DNA of 64,000 bases, from NCBI GenBank assembly GCA_008933995.1, contig WARS01002905.1, forward strand, positions 124,001 to 188,000, given 5' to 3'. A program made the position numbers and the translations under genes. Of this stretch, positions 11,801-24,092 are shown piece by piece. The notes beneath the pieces are model-generated. The model was given only the letters and a program-made list of their open reading frames with translations, made no database searches and had not been told where the DNA came from. The first letter of the stretch is position 1. The number at the start of each line of letters is the position of its first letter. Source of the DNA: Datnioides undecimradiatus. Its lineage: Eukaryota > Chordata > Actinopteri > Lobotiformes > Datnioididae.

Positions 11801-14800
11801 AGAGATAAGCAGAAGCTGGTGATGATCATCAGACATGCTGCATTTGAGTGTGTTGTGGAGAATATACAACCTGACTCCACTTACTGTTAAACATAAACAA
11901 ACTCAGAAGAGCAACAAGGGTGATGATCACCAACCGGTGGTGCTCATACATGGAGATCAGCATTTTCTGATGGTCCATAATGTCCCCTGAGTTGTTCTAA
12001 CAACAGCACAACCGACACCCACCAAGCCCAGGGCCGGGCTGTATGGGTTACAGGCTGAGACCTCACGGCTGGACACTGCTTTTGTTGTTGTTAACACCAA
12101 CTTAAGGAAAGTGCTGCTGAGAGCAACTCCGTTACATGGTTGGATGCTGGTGTTATACCGAGGATTGCTGTAACAACGTTCCCAAATCAGAAGTCCTGAC
12201 TGATGGCTGGCGTCTTCAACTGAGGTGATTTAGACCAATAGAAAAGCTATTAGCATAAGAGATGGAGTCTCCACTGACAGAAAGATGTTGTCAGAACTAA
12301 GATCCATCGCAAAGGAAAACAAAAAAACAAGTGTTGCTGACAAAATGTCTGCATCTCTTTGAATAGGCTGAACAGCTTTATGCTTGGCGGGGAGGCCCAG
12401 GGTCCCACTAATAAAGTCGTCTGGGGAGAACATGTGAGATCCTTCAAAAGAATGAATCCATGTGAGAACCAGGACTCTTGTTATTTTGCCAGTTACTTTA
12501 ACACATCCCTGTAGAGCAGATGATCCAGAGCAGAATAGTCACAATGACGCTACAGTTCATCACAAATTCACTCGTGCTGAAGCGACACCTTCAGGTAAAA
12601 AAAAAAAAAAAGGGAACTCAGCAAGGTTTCTACCTGTGAATATGGAAATATGTGCTTGATTGGTATTCACTAGATATTTTATTTATTTGTCAACTACTAA
12701 AGGTGGTTACTCCAAACCAAACAACAATAAAACTGCTAGTGATGAAGTGCTTAACAGCACCAAGTAGCCTAATATTTCTAAATACTAGCATCTGATACAG
12801 TAAAAACATGATAGTATTAAAACAGTAAATGAGAAAATAAAAAGAAATAAAAATGAACCTGCCCATCGTTTGAACAAAACAGCAGGCTTTTATTTTTGAA
12901 ACAGGAGGTAAAAAAATCCTCCTGATGCACAGAAACTGCTCCTAATTTGAGAACCAGAGAGAAGCATTGTTATGGTATGAGCCAACCACCACAGATAAAC
13001 AGGTCAAATGTTCTGGTTCTGAGGAGCGTCACATAAAGAAAATAAGGTCAAAACCAAACCAAGCTTCGACCTCCTCATCCTCGGGCCGCAAACATGGGCT
13101 GCAGCATCAAACTGCAGTTCCTGAGCAATCCACTAGAGCTGGATTTTCCTATTCCTGACAACTTTACTTGCACAGACGTAGGCCCAACAGCAGAGCAGCC
13201 ATCGCACTCAGGACACGTCCAACAAGACAACGTCCTGTTGATAACATTGTAACTTATGATCTAATGCAACCAGAGATGAACTCAAATCATGAAAACAGCT
13301 CACAAACTTATTGTTGATATCTGTCGTCAGAGTTAACGCTGCTGCACTGACCAATCAGAGGTCTGCCAGGACCAGTTACTAAGGAGTTACAGTACTTAGG
13401 CAAAGTAATAAATGATGGAAACGTGGAGCCATCGGCAGGTCTGATTTTCACCTGTCTCACTAAGGGCAGGGGTTCAGCATACAAACAATAAATCAGTTCA
13501 TCTCTAATGTCCATGGTCCATCTGCCCAGTTTCCCTGAGGATGTGAGATCACTCTCATGGTACTACCTGCTCCCCCATCGTACAGAGTATAGCTGTCAAT
13601 CTTGAAGAAGTTTGGGAAACGTTCTCTGTTGATCCACGACTTCAGATGTCCATCTTGTTCCTCTGAAACACAACAAAACGTATTAAACACCAGAACTGAA
13701 CATGAAGTCGAAGCACCCGACTAAATGAACCTTATCTGACCTATAAAGGACTGCAAGTTCAGTGGCTCAGTGATCAAACTTCAGACTGGTGTGCACAATT
13801 AAACATACGGGCCCCAGAGTCATTTAACCATTTATTTGGTTGAACAGTTTTAGAGCGCTGATGGATAGATGATTTTCTGCCCAAAGATATACATAAATTA
13901 AATACTGTCATGGATGCCACAACTGAAAACTGAAGGAAATAAATGAGCTCACATTTTTAATGCATCCATGAGGTTTAAAGGACGTTTAAACTCCATTTAG
14001 TGAGGGTCCTATTAAAAAGGTAAATTAACAATTATTTAGTAAATTTTGTAGTGATTTAGCAGTATGAACCAAACGGATTAAGTGAAGTAGACTTACACAT
14101 GGGGCAGCATGGTCCTGAACAAAGAGAGATGACAGGGCACAATCAGGCTTCTTATCACCTCCCCACACTAAACTCCTCCCATGTGCAGGAATGTCCACCA
14201 CTTCCTGTCTTAGACTACCCTTGAGATTCTTTAGCATGACCAACTAGTGACTCTTCACCTGTCTGCAGGGACTGAAGTTACACCAGCTGATGGTCAAAGG
14301 TCAGCACACTACCGTTGAAGGGTAGTAGGTTCCATCTTTAAAAACCATCACAGCTGGCAGAGAAGGGATGGACACGTCCTGCAAGACAGACTGAGCTGAA
14401 CCCGAACATCAACACTACAGACGGAAACACAGTGTCTATTATCTTCTACTGTCCTCCACTGTCCACTACTTTCTACTGTTCTCCACTGTCCTCTACTGTC
14501 CACTACCTTTTACTGTCCTCCACTGTTCTCCATGGTCCTCTACTGTCCACTACCTTCTACTGTCCTCCACTTTTCTCCACTGTTCTCTACTGTTCCCCAC
14601 TGTCCTCTATTGTCCACTACCTTCTACTGTCCTCCACTGTCCTCTACTGTACTCTATCTTCTACAGTCTGCTAGTGTCCACTGTCCTTCACAGTCCCCCA
14701 CTGTCTGTCTTCTGCTGTGTTACCTTTGGCGGGACATCCCTGGAAGCAGAGAAGAAGTAGGTGTGAACAATCAGCTCCTCTGCTGCAGACGTGAAGGTTC

Positions 14801-14827
14801 CCTGAAAACACATCAAAGGTCAGAGAC

Positions 14828-14864
<37 letters not shown>

Positions 14865-17800
14865 ATACCTTTAGTGGTGATGTGGCTCCAACATAAACAA
14901 ACATGACGTGGTGGCGGTTGATGGCATGTTGGAAGAGCTACTTTGAGGAGCTGCTCAGAGATCGAACCAGTGGCCTGAGCAACACAGCGAGGACAGACTG
15001 ACTGCAGTGATGTCATCACATGTTTCAATGACATCACATCAACTCTCCACACAGACAAGAAACAGACTAGTAAATATAGGAAAAGCAAGTCTGCATGTGG
15101 CTGTTGTCTGTTTGTCTGACAGCTGCTGCAATAATGTGCTCAGATGAATCACAAAGACATCAGATCAGAGGAAGATCAGACTCCTTCATGTGAGACGACA
15201 GTGACATTACTCACCCTCCAACTCGATTGGCAAAGTCCATGATTCCATCTCTGGTTCGTGGTCCTAAATAATTGTATTTCACACCTTTCTTCAGCCTGGA
15301 AACAGAAAGCAAATGCTCAGATGAACCTATATAACCTTATGTACACTATGAAAGACACAATGAGGAACACCAGCGCTTCTCAGACCAACCTTTCATACAA
15401 CTCTTCTTCAGAAGAAACATAACGATGAGACCAGAAAAGAAACATAGTGGACCAGCTCTCAGACAAGCTCTGAGAAACTCCTGTCAGTTTAACACAAACC
15501 TGTTTCAACTGTTGTACGTCACATTTGTTGTACGTGGATTATTAAATATCAGATCTCTCTCGTCTAAATCCCTGTTAGTAAATGATTTGATTACCGATCA
15601 TCGCATTGATTATTTGTCTTACACTGAGACCTGGCTGCAGGAGAAGAAGAAATGCGTTAGTTTAAATGAGTCGACCCCTGCCAGTCATTAATCACCATTC
15701 CCTCAAGAAAGCACAGGCCGAGAGAGGGAGGTAGCGGCAATCTCCTCAGGTTTATAATCAATCCCAGACCCTAAACCTGGGTTTTAAAACGTTTGAGTCC
15801 CTCACTCCTCAGTCTCTGCCACCCCTAACGATCAGAGAAACCAGTTCTGTCTCATTGTTGTTTGTGTATCGTCCATATACTGCTTATTCAGAGTTTTTAT
15901 CTGAATTCCCTGACTTCTTATCTCAACTAGTGCTCAGCTCACACTAATATAGAAGAATTTCACCTTTCCTGGAAAAATAGTATTATAACATACAAATCAG
16001 CCCTGCGTGGTAAGAACTTTGCCTGTTATTCCAAATTAATAGGGAAAATAAAGGAACAACCCAGGTTCCTGTTCGCGCAGCCGAGGCTTTTGACTAAAAA
16101 AGTCACAACTCTGTTAGACCAACTATTCCCTCAGCTCTCCAGCAGCAATGACTTTATGAATTTCTTTACTAAAGTAAAAATCATAGATATTAGAAAGAAA
16201 GAATTATTCACGCACTCCCTTCAACCTATTGAGATCCATGTGTGTCCTTTGCAGCGGCCCTGAAATAATCTGCAGGCTAATTTATCTCTAGACCATTTCT
16301 CTCCTATAGATCTCACTGAACTGTCCTCAACTATTATTAGATCCAAATCCTCAACCTGTCTTTTGGATCCCATCCCAACTCGTCTTCTCAAGGATGTTTT
16401 TCCCCTGATTGGCACTTTTATATTAGACCAGATCAATCTGTCATTACTAACAGGTTATGTTCCACAGGACTTTTAAGGTTGCTGTCATCAAACCTTTACT
16501 CAAAAAGCCTTCTCTTGACCCCGGTGTCTTAGAGCACTATAGACCAATATCCATCCTCCCCTTTATTTCTAAAATCCTTGAAAAAGCTGTATTTTGATCC
16601 AGTTATGTGATCACCTGCAGAGGCAGTTTATTTGAAGCTGTTCGGTCAGGATTTAGAATAAACCACAACACAAGAAACAGCATTGGTTAAGGTTATGACA
16701 TCCTAATGGCATCTGACAATGGCCTCGTCTCTTTACTTGTCCTGCTAGACCTCAGTGCTGCATTGGCCTATAAGTCACAATATCCTACAGAGACTAGAAC
16801 ATGTCATTGGCATTAAAGGGGACAGTATAAAAGCTGGTTTTAAATCTTATCTATCCGACAGATTCCAGTTTGTCCATATTAATAACGACTCGTCCCTACT
16901 TTTTACATAGGTTAATCATGGAGTTCCTACAGGGTTCTATTAGCCTTGGACCACTGTTCTCCCCTATACATGTGCTTCCCTAGGCAATATCATTGGAAGC
17001 ACAACATAAATTTCCACTGCTACATGAAGCGAATGCACAGCTATGTTGTCTATGGCTTGGGAAGAAACAATCAGTGGTCAGACTTGCTAAGACAGCATCT
17101 GAAGGCAGACATTGAGCCTGGATGACTTATAATTTTTATGCTTCAAATACAGAGAAAGCAGGGGTGATTTTGGGCCCTAAAACACCTCCAGGAGGCAGGT
17201 TATCTGACCTCACAGTCACTTTGGATGGGTGTTACCCTGGCCTCAGTTCTGCGTGCAAAGACACAAGTCATATTTGACCAGGATATGTCAATATCAGTCC
17301 CATGTAATGGAAGCCAGGTCACTAGGACTGCCTTCTTTCCTTGCCTGCTTATGTGAATTGGCGGAGTATCCTGTCCAAAAGTGATGCCGAAAAGCTAGTC
17401 CACACATTTGTTACCTCAAGGCTGGACAATTATAATTCCTTGTTGTCAGGTTGTCCGACTAGCTCACTGCACGGCCTCCAACTCATCCAAAATGCTGCTG
17501 CAAGGGTTCTGATGGGGGTGTAAAGTCATATTTCTCCAGTTTTAGCTTCCCTTCATCGGCTCCCCATAAAATCCAGAATAGATTTTAAAATCCTTCTTCT
17601 TACCTACAAGGCCCTTAATGGCCAAGCTCCATTGTACTTCAATGAGATGCTAAGTCCCTACTACTAACAGATTACTTCTCTCCCCAGAGAAACGGGATTT
17701 GTATGGTTCCCAGAATCTCCCAAGAAGAAGTAGAATGGGAGGCCGAGCAACCTTTAGCTATCAGGCTCCTCTCCTGTGGAACCAGCTGCCAGTCTGGGCC

Positions 17801-20027
17801 AGAGGCGAACACCATCTGCACAAAAGTAAAGCTGAAACCTTCCTGTCCTGACAAAACACAGCTAGCTCTAGTTACCATGTAGACTACACCCCGCAGTCTA
17901 AACCCCTACCCCTCCATACCATCCTTAGTTATCTGCACTATAGAGGCCTTGAGGCTGCTGGGGGATGTCCCGCATGATCACGTCTACACCCTCCTCCTCT
18001 CCTCCTCTCTCCTCAAACTCATTTTAACCATCTGGATCAACAATTAACTCTGTGTCCTCCTCTCCCCTAGTGCTGTGCTTGTTTTCCTCTCTGGTCTCTC
18101 TCTCTGTGCCTCTCTACAGATACCTGTGGCTCCAGAGCTGAACATCCTGATCCTGTGGCTCCACCACGACCTGTCGTCCTCTGCTGCCCATTTGCTGTCA
18201 TTATTCTACCTGAGCCAGAATCTGCCCAAGTTTTCTACAGTTAAAAGGAAGTTTTCCTTGCACCACTGTTGCCAAGTGCTTGCTCATGGTGGAACTGTTG
18301 GAGTGTAATTAATAGTAATAAGGTGTGGTCTAGACCCTTTCTGTTTTAGGAGTGCCCTAGGATTGCACATTTTGGCAGATTGGCGCTATATAAATAAATT
18401 AGATTGAACTGAATTGAATTGAATTGAATTTCACTCCTGCATTGATAGTTGTGTTTATCATGTGTATTTATTGTGTGTATATGCTGTTGTTTTGTTGTTA
18501 TGCGTTATGTATTGTTATTTGTTCTTCTGTCTGTGTGGTTTTGATCTCGCACTGTTTTGTTGTTACTGTAGGAGAACCTGCTGCAGCCTGAGAACAACCA
18601 AAGGTCTTCACCTCTAAAACAGACTTTAAGATGTAAAAAAACACAAACTGACGCAAATATGATGGATTTAAAAGGGGAAAATCAACTCGCAGATGGAGGA
18701 ATGAACGACTGATCTCGTCTTGTCTTGTTTTCTTTTTATTAAAAGGAAAACGAGACATTCAAAAGTAGAAAAAGTGTCTGGATGAATTTTATTAATAGCG
18801 TGAATAGTTTGTTTTAATTTTATGATGATGATGCAGCGGCTGTCTTTGTTCTGTGTGATGCATGTCAATAGAGTTGGAGGAGAAATGGCAGCAGTGGGAC
18901 TCACATGAGGATGGCTGGATAACCTCTGACCCTGAACTCTTTGGCCAAACCTGCAGAGAGGAACACAACATCATCACTCTGAGCCGCTCTGTGTATCACT
19001 ACCTCGTTTCCATGAAAACTAGAAAGCAGGTGGCAACAGGACGTTTGTCACCTGGTCACATACCTGACTCATTATATGTGTCTGCTTTGTAACTTGTATT
19101 ATGTTAATTTTATTAATTATTAACTTATCAGCACATTTATACTGTGGTGATTAATATCAGGGTCTAATAATCAGTAATCAATTACATTAAAAGGCACTTT
19201 ATCATCAACTGAGAATATTAAATTACATTAAAAATAAAAATTCAGCAAAATAATAAAGCACAAGTTCAAAAAACATAAAAATGGCTCCAAAGGAAGTTTT
19301 ATTTTGAAAGTTTGTGGGTGTAATTTTTACTTGTTGTTGTTCCCATTTCTCCAGACTGAGGTTAATTATGATGATCAGGTGCGGTTATTACCTGAGTTCA
19401 TTACAGGTGTCTCTTGCTTTTTTATTTTGAGGATACCCAGCCAGTGCTGAGTGGTGGCGTCTACAGCTTGCCAATGTTGACCGGAGAGCCAAGACTCGCC
19501 AGTTCTGATCCGATCTGATGCCAAACGGGATCCAGCTGTTTGCAAAATGAACACCAGGGGGCGTAAAACTGCACAGAGACGTGGAGACGCATCACACCAC
19601 AACAAAAGGCAGGATCAACTGGGCACTGAGAACTGCAGTGCTCAGGGGCCGATATTTTACAGGGCCTCAAGTAACCTCAACTTTGATCAATAATAAAAGT
19701 CAAAAATGTGAGAAACTGACATACTTTGATGAGCCAGATGCTCGTCCTCATCTCCATGAACCTGTTCATCACATCATTGATAGATTAGACAACATCAAGA
19801 TGGATCATTTAAAAACTCAAAAAGGCAGAGATGGGTGATGGCTGTGTTTATGTGTGTGTCCCACACAGAATATGTTAACTATATCAAACGATATTCATGT
19901 AATAGATAATAATCAATAATTAAACTCAATCGTATCCGAAATGACTCATTTCATTAACAGCAGTTTACTCACGAATCATCCAACTCCTCCACGTAGGCAT
20001 AAACAGACACCAACAGAACGAAGAGCA
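8866..20027 (-). CDS. tmx3: Thioredoxin-related transmembrane protein 3-like (TMX3)
   Basis: ER-membrane protein disulfide isomerase of the TMX3 type. Minus-strand exons recognised: 19973-20027 (end of signal peptide, LFVLLVSVYAYVEELDDS), about 19440-19605 (thioredoxin domain, FYAPWCSFCKQLDPVWHQIG), 15215-15295 (YNYLGPRTRDGIMDFANRVG), 14869-14974 (FVYVGATSPLK), 14724-14801 (AAEELIVHTYFFSASRDVPP), 14313-14378 (LPAVMVFKDGTYY), 13567-13662 (LKSWINRERFPNFF), 11631-11688, 11489-11546, 11233-11289, 9276-9409, 9134-9195 and 8866-9060. The last exon holds the membrane segment (LLGCFLVCFPVAITAVYCYL) and an acidic tail ending KKSD, comparable with the lysine-rich ER-retrieval end of TMX3. The first exon with the initiator Met was not found. 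Frame breaks occur in several exons (about 19500, 14940, 14320, 9300). The active site reads CSFC, not CGHC. It may be the teleost tmx3b paralogue. A possible poly(A) signal (minus-strand AATAAA) is at 8496-8501. Confidence 0.85.
10425..11190. repeat. Minisatellite of CAGACAGCTACAACAAGC-type units
   Basis: About 770 bases of imperfect tandem repeats built from CACAGACAGCTACAACAAG. It lies in a tmx3 intron and generates a 178-residue repetitive frame rich in TDSYNKPQ / QLQQAT that has no counterpart in a protein family. Confidence 0.9.
11290..11440. repeat. (CAGACAGGCAGA)n array
   Basis: A CAGA/CAGG tetranucleotide array between tmx3 exons 11233-11289 and 11489-11546, filling most of that small intron. 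Confidence 0.9.
14430..14720. repeat. Pyrimidine-rich minisatellite (TACTGTCCTCCACTGT units)
   Basis: Tandem copies of CTACTGTCCTCCACTGTCC-like units lie between tmx3 exons 14313-14378 and 14724-14801. Unit boundaries drift, so the array is old or expanding unevenly. Confidence 0.85.
14832..14859. repeat. (GT)n microsatellite
   Basis: A pure GT run next to the donor of tmx3 exon 14869-14974. Confidence 0.9.
15430..18430 (+). mobile_element. L2-type non-LTR retrotransposon, degenerate
   Basis: A plus-strand LINE sits in a tmx3 intron, antisense to the gene. The endonuclease N-terminus is seen near 15550-15690 (LLNIRSLSSKSLLVNDLITD, YTETWLQE). Reverse-transcriptase remnants follow between 16500 and 17100 (YRPISILPFISKILEKA, the AFDTISHN-like region, NHGVPTG-like region, FHCY), and the C-terminal region at 17300-17560 ([35 protein letters not shown]). 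Stops and frame breaks are frequent, so it is inactive. It ends at about 18400-18430 in a pentanucleotide tail (ATTGA)n, with TTGGCGCTATATAAATAAAT just before, the usual 3' structure of this group. The same family occurs on the minus strand at 39.9-41.3 kb. Confidence 0.85.
18431..19370. other. Intronic DNA of tmx3, nothing recognised
   Basis: AT-rich intronic sequence between the LINE tail and the thioredoxin exon. Short frames only. Confidence 0.4.
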
Positions 20028-20223
20028 CTGAAACACAAACAATCAACAAAGACACAAGAAAACACATACATAATTATCAAATCACCAACAAACAAACATA
20101 TAAACCAATAAATGATCGATAAACAGACAACACAAGGTGATTTGTTGTTTTTGGTTAACAGCCATCTCTCAGACTCAACATCATTTTCACGGATGGCCTT
20201 GAAGCTCCTGGAACTTTCCACCC

Positions 20224-21835
20224 GGGATCACATGATTAATACATCAGGATGAACAGTAATGTCCAGTCTTCACCTACAGGACCAAGTGATCTGGTTGAAA
20301 GGTCCAGGACTAGAACAAGTTAGTAAGTGCACCAGAGACAACATGTCAACAGTGTTATGTCTCCTGGGTGTTGCCATGGCAACAGTACAGCAGGTTTCTA
20401 CCATGTGACCCAAACAAAAGACGAGACTGTCCTGTCGTTAGCTAACAGGAAGCGAATCATAGTGTATACAAGTCTCACTCTGATCATTTTCACTGAAACA
20501 TTCTTTTGAGGGAAACATAAGAGCTGCGATCTGTTCATTGTTCGCCGAGTCCATCAGGTCTGATTAGAGTTACCGGAGACAGAAGCTGCTTGTTTTACCA
20601 TCAGATTAAAGCTTGAATCCTGCTAAATGCTTCGGTTTAGTTTTGCAATTCTGGAATATACAGATCCTGTGATGTGAATCGACTGCATGTTCTCAGGTTC
20701 ATTCAGTTCTCTGTCATTTCATGAGATCCATCCCTCTAGAGTGGGCAGCTCATAATCGCTTTTACTAATCTGTGTGTGACTGACATTCCAGGAGCCCCGC
20801 AGCTGCGTTGTGATGAGTCTGAGTTCAGAATGAATGGAAATGAGTTTGGTGAGAAGCACGTGCCTGAGAAACAGGACTGTATTCCTCTTGACAGACGCCA
20901 GTGTTGACTGATGGAGGGCGAGCTGCAGCACTGAGGAGTTAACTGCATAGACCAAATCTGCTAACACCTTTAACAGAATGAACGTAGAACTAATCTGCTG
21001 GATTAACGAGTTACATTCAATCCATCAATCCACCGGATCACATGGTCTTCATCAGAGGATGAACAGTAATGTCCAGTCTTCACCTACTGTAGAGGACCAA
21101 GTGATCTGGTTGAAAGGTCCAGGACTAGAACAAGTTAGTAAGTGCACCAGAGGCAACATGTCAACAGTGTTATGTCTCCTGGGTGTTGCCATGGCAACAG
21201 TACAGCAGGTTTCTACCATGTGACCCAAACAAAGACGGAGACTGTCCTGTTGTTAGCTGACAGGAAGCGAATCATGAACAACCCAACCACAGAGGTCTCA
21301 CTCCTGATCATTTCACTGAAACATTCTTTTGAGGGAAACATAAAACAGAATCCATTAGGTACTTGGGAATCCCATCAGGTCTGATTAGAGTTAACGAGAC
21401 AAGAAGCTGCTTGTTTTACCATCAGATTAAAGCTTGATCCTGCTGCATCTTCAGTTTAGTTTCACAATTCTGGAATATACAGATCCTGTGATGTGAATCG
21501 ACTGCATGTTCTCAGCTTCATTCAGTTCTCTGTCGTTTCATGAGATCCATCCCTCTAAGAGATGAACGCTCCATAATCCTTTACTAATCTGTGTGACTCT
21601 TGACAGTCCAGGAGCCCCACAGCTGCGTTGTGATGAGTCTGAGTTTAGAATGAGTGGAAATGAGTTTGGTGAGAACGTACCTGAGAGCAGGATTGTGTTC
21701 CTCTTGACAGACATGTTGACTGATGGAGGACGAGCTGCAGCACACAGGGATTAACTGCATAGACCTAATCTGCTAACTGCTAACAGAATGAACGTAGAAC
21801 TAATCTGCTGGATTAACGAGTTACATTCAATCCAC
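20224..21835. repeat. 811-bp tandem duplication, two copies
   Basis: Copy 1 spans about 20224-21034 and copy 2 about 21035-21835. Matching landmarks have a constant offset of 811: ATGAACAGTAATGTCCAGTC at 20249 and 21060, and GAATGAACGTAGAACTAATC at 20974 and 21785. The copies differ by scattered substitutions and small indels. No coding sequence is recognised; the shared frame starting MHQRQHVNSVMSPGCCHG is short and breaks differently in each copy. The duplication lies upstream of the first recognised tmx3 exon. Confidence 0.9.
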
Positions 21836-21949
21836 CAGAGCTTTATTGACAACAACAACACAGACGGATCCACTGAGGAATATAAAATCATCACTTTAAT
21901 TCTGCGTCAAACAGGAAGTCTGCAAGATATTTTCATGTTCAGTGAAGAA

Positions 21950-22200
21950 GTTGTTTATCTGAGGAAGGAAGGCCAGAAAAAAGAGGTCAGGAGAAATGGA
22001 AAGGAAAAGAAAAACTGGGGAAATGAAGGAAACAAGGAAATAAAAAAGGGACAGGTTATGGTTAGGTTAAGGAATGAAGGATGGAAAAGCAGGAAAATAA
22101 AAAAGAAGGAAGGAAATAAAGATTAAAAGGATGTAAGGAGAAAGGATAAAAGGAATCAGAAAGGGAAGGAAAGAAGGAGGAAAAGGAAATAAATTAAAGT
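21950..22200. repeat. Purine-rich (GGAAA/GAAG) tract
   Basis: About 250 bases of nearly pure A/G with irregular [13 protein letters not shown] repeats directly follow the 811-bp duplication. Confidence 0.8.
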
Positions 22201-22429
22201 TTCACAAAATTCAGGACAATTTGGGACAATTAAGGAAAAAGTGATGTCATCACTGCTGAAGTCCAGCTCTGCCCCCAGAAAGCAGAGGTTTACTGGACGT
22301 CAGTTGGTTGTGCCTGTGCTTTCTCACAGGCTAGGGCGGCTAGTGCTGCTGTGGTCACTAATGATCGGTGGCCAGTGATATCAGTGGTCACCTGTTTGGT
22401 GAAAGGCCGTAGACCCGACAATTTGGACC

Positions 22430-23245
22430 ATCTCAGTATCCTCTCGCCAGCACAACTCGCTGTCGAACCCCGCTGCCAACCAACAGCTCTTGGCCCAGCA
22501 ACCGTGGCAGACGCTGGTGAGCTGGACACTTGGCCAGCCTCTGACTGGTGAGCGTGGCTCGACGAGGCAAAATGCCGTTCGAACTTAAAGAAGAGCAAAG
22601 GTCCTTCTCATTCACCCGTAGCAGAGGACACAGCAGTGGGACGTGGCAGCCAATGGCTGCTCAATACTATAGATTCAATGTCATGGCATCAAACAATGGG
22701 GTTTAATGGATGGCAGAAACCTTGGCAATATTTGACGGGAACAGGGTTCGCCAACAGGGTGTCAGCAAGGTGAGCATAGCCAGCGGTGGCAGTCAGAATC
22801 ACTTCAGAGCCACTTTAATGGCACCGCCCTCACTCCATAGATGCTCATATGCCTTGTTGGTCTCACCACAATTCAGCCACTCCACCTCCCGACCCACCCT
22901 ACACACAGCCTGGAAGATGGCGAAGTAGCAGCCAGTGATCAGACCGAGTGGGAAGAAGAAAACGAAGGTGAACAGCAGGATGGTAATGCGCCCGCGACGC
23001 TGGTATGAAGCTCATCTAGCCACAACTACAAGATTTCTGCAGGCCTTCTGGGACGTAGGTGCTCCACCCAAAGAATGGCAGCAGACTCCAGCCCAGAGAA
23101 TACAACCACACCCCCACTTGTGAGCTTCCAGCTAACATTGACCATGGCTACCCCTCCCAGCAGGCGAGGCGTGTGATGGCCATCAGCGTCATAATGGAGG
23201 TGATGCTGAACAGCACGCTACAGAAAGCACACAGCTCACAAGCAG
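22430..23245 (-). pseudogene. Melanopsin (OPN4-type opsin) pseudogene, intronless
   Basis: Reading the minus strand from 23245 down shows melanopsin landmarks in order: FCSVLFSITSIMTLMAITRL (TM3 end), [20 protein letters not shown] (TM4 and loop), [11 protein letters not shown] and MSFIPASRA (loop 2), a TM5-like FTFVFFFPLGLITGCYFAIF, TNKAYEHLWSEGGAIKVAL (the SEWKMAK-like loop 3) and IAKVSAIH (TM7, with the retinal-binding lysine codon at 22721-22723). The cytoplasmic tail follows, with RRATLTSQ near 22560. These appear contiguously with no introns, broken by stops (for example TAG in place of Trp-Asp-Tyr after SCSC), frameshifts and loss of about 15 codons around TM6. It looks like a dead retrocopy, although intronless melanopsins have been reported in teleosts as far as I recall. 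Confidence 0.75.
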
Positions 23246-24092
23246 GTCAGTTCTCTGGCTGTCCCTCAAACAAGGTGATTCATTTAGTCCTGAACTTCAA
23301 ACCAACAAACTCTGTCCATGTTAACTTCGAGCCCTGGAAATGTAAATAATTATATAAAAACATAGAAATTAACAACATATAAATGTGTATAAAATTGTCT
23401 CCTGTATGTTTTTAATTTCAAGAAAACTAGAAAACAAATCATCAGAAAGTTTCCAATAATAAATGAATATTTTGTTGGTTTAAATAGAGAGTAAATGAGT
23501 TGGTTCTGATTAATGTCTCAGAACATTGTTCTATTTCCCCAATAATTAGAACCAATACTGGACCAATTTGTCTGACACAAGAGAAATACTGAACTGAAAA
23601 ACTTTGAAACCACAAATGAAACAGACCAGACACAGCAGTGGTTCCTAGAATGTCCACTGCTGACTGCAGCTGTCAGTCTTTTAAGTCCAGGGAGGACCAG
23701 ACACAGAACCAAAGACCAGTACCAGAGACCAGAACCAGACACAAAACTATGACATGACAAAATAAACATTCAGCAGACTAACAGGACCCAGTCTTTGTGC
23801 TAGCTAGGCTAACAGATTCCCCCTGCCTCCAGTCTTTGTGCTAAGCTAGGCTAACAGATTCCCCTACCTCCGGTCTTTTGTGCTAAAGCTAGGCCTAACA
23901 GTTTCCCCTGCCTCCCAGGCTCTGAGCAGATGGCCCCAGAACAACACAGGGAGCTGCTTTTGTCTCCCATAATGCACCAAGAGTCCATCTGAAAAGCTTT
24001 CCATCCCATTGATCCATCAAACAATTGATCAGCAGTAACATGAGAGAAGCATCATCTTGACGATTTCGTCCAACCCCTGCCTCCACGTTCAG

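Noticed and set aside
18862..19092. Plus-strand frame MSIELEEKWQQWDSHEDGWI
   Set aside because: Short, within the tmx3 intron, no known domain and no splice context.
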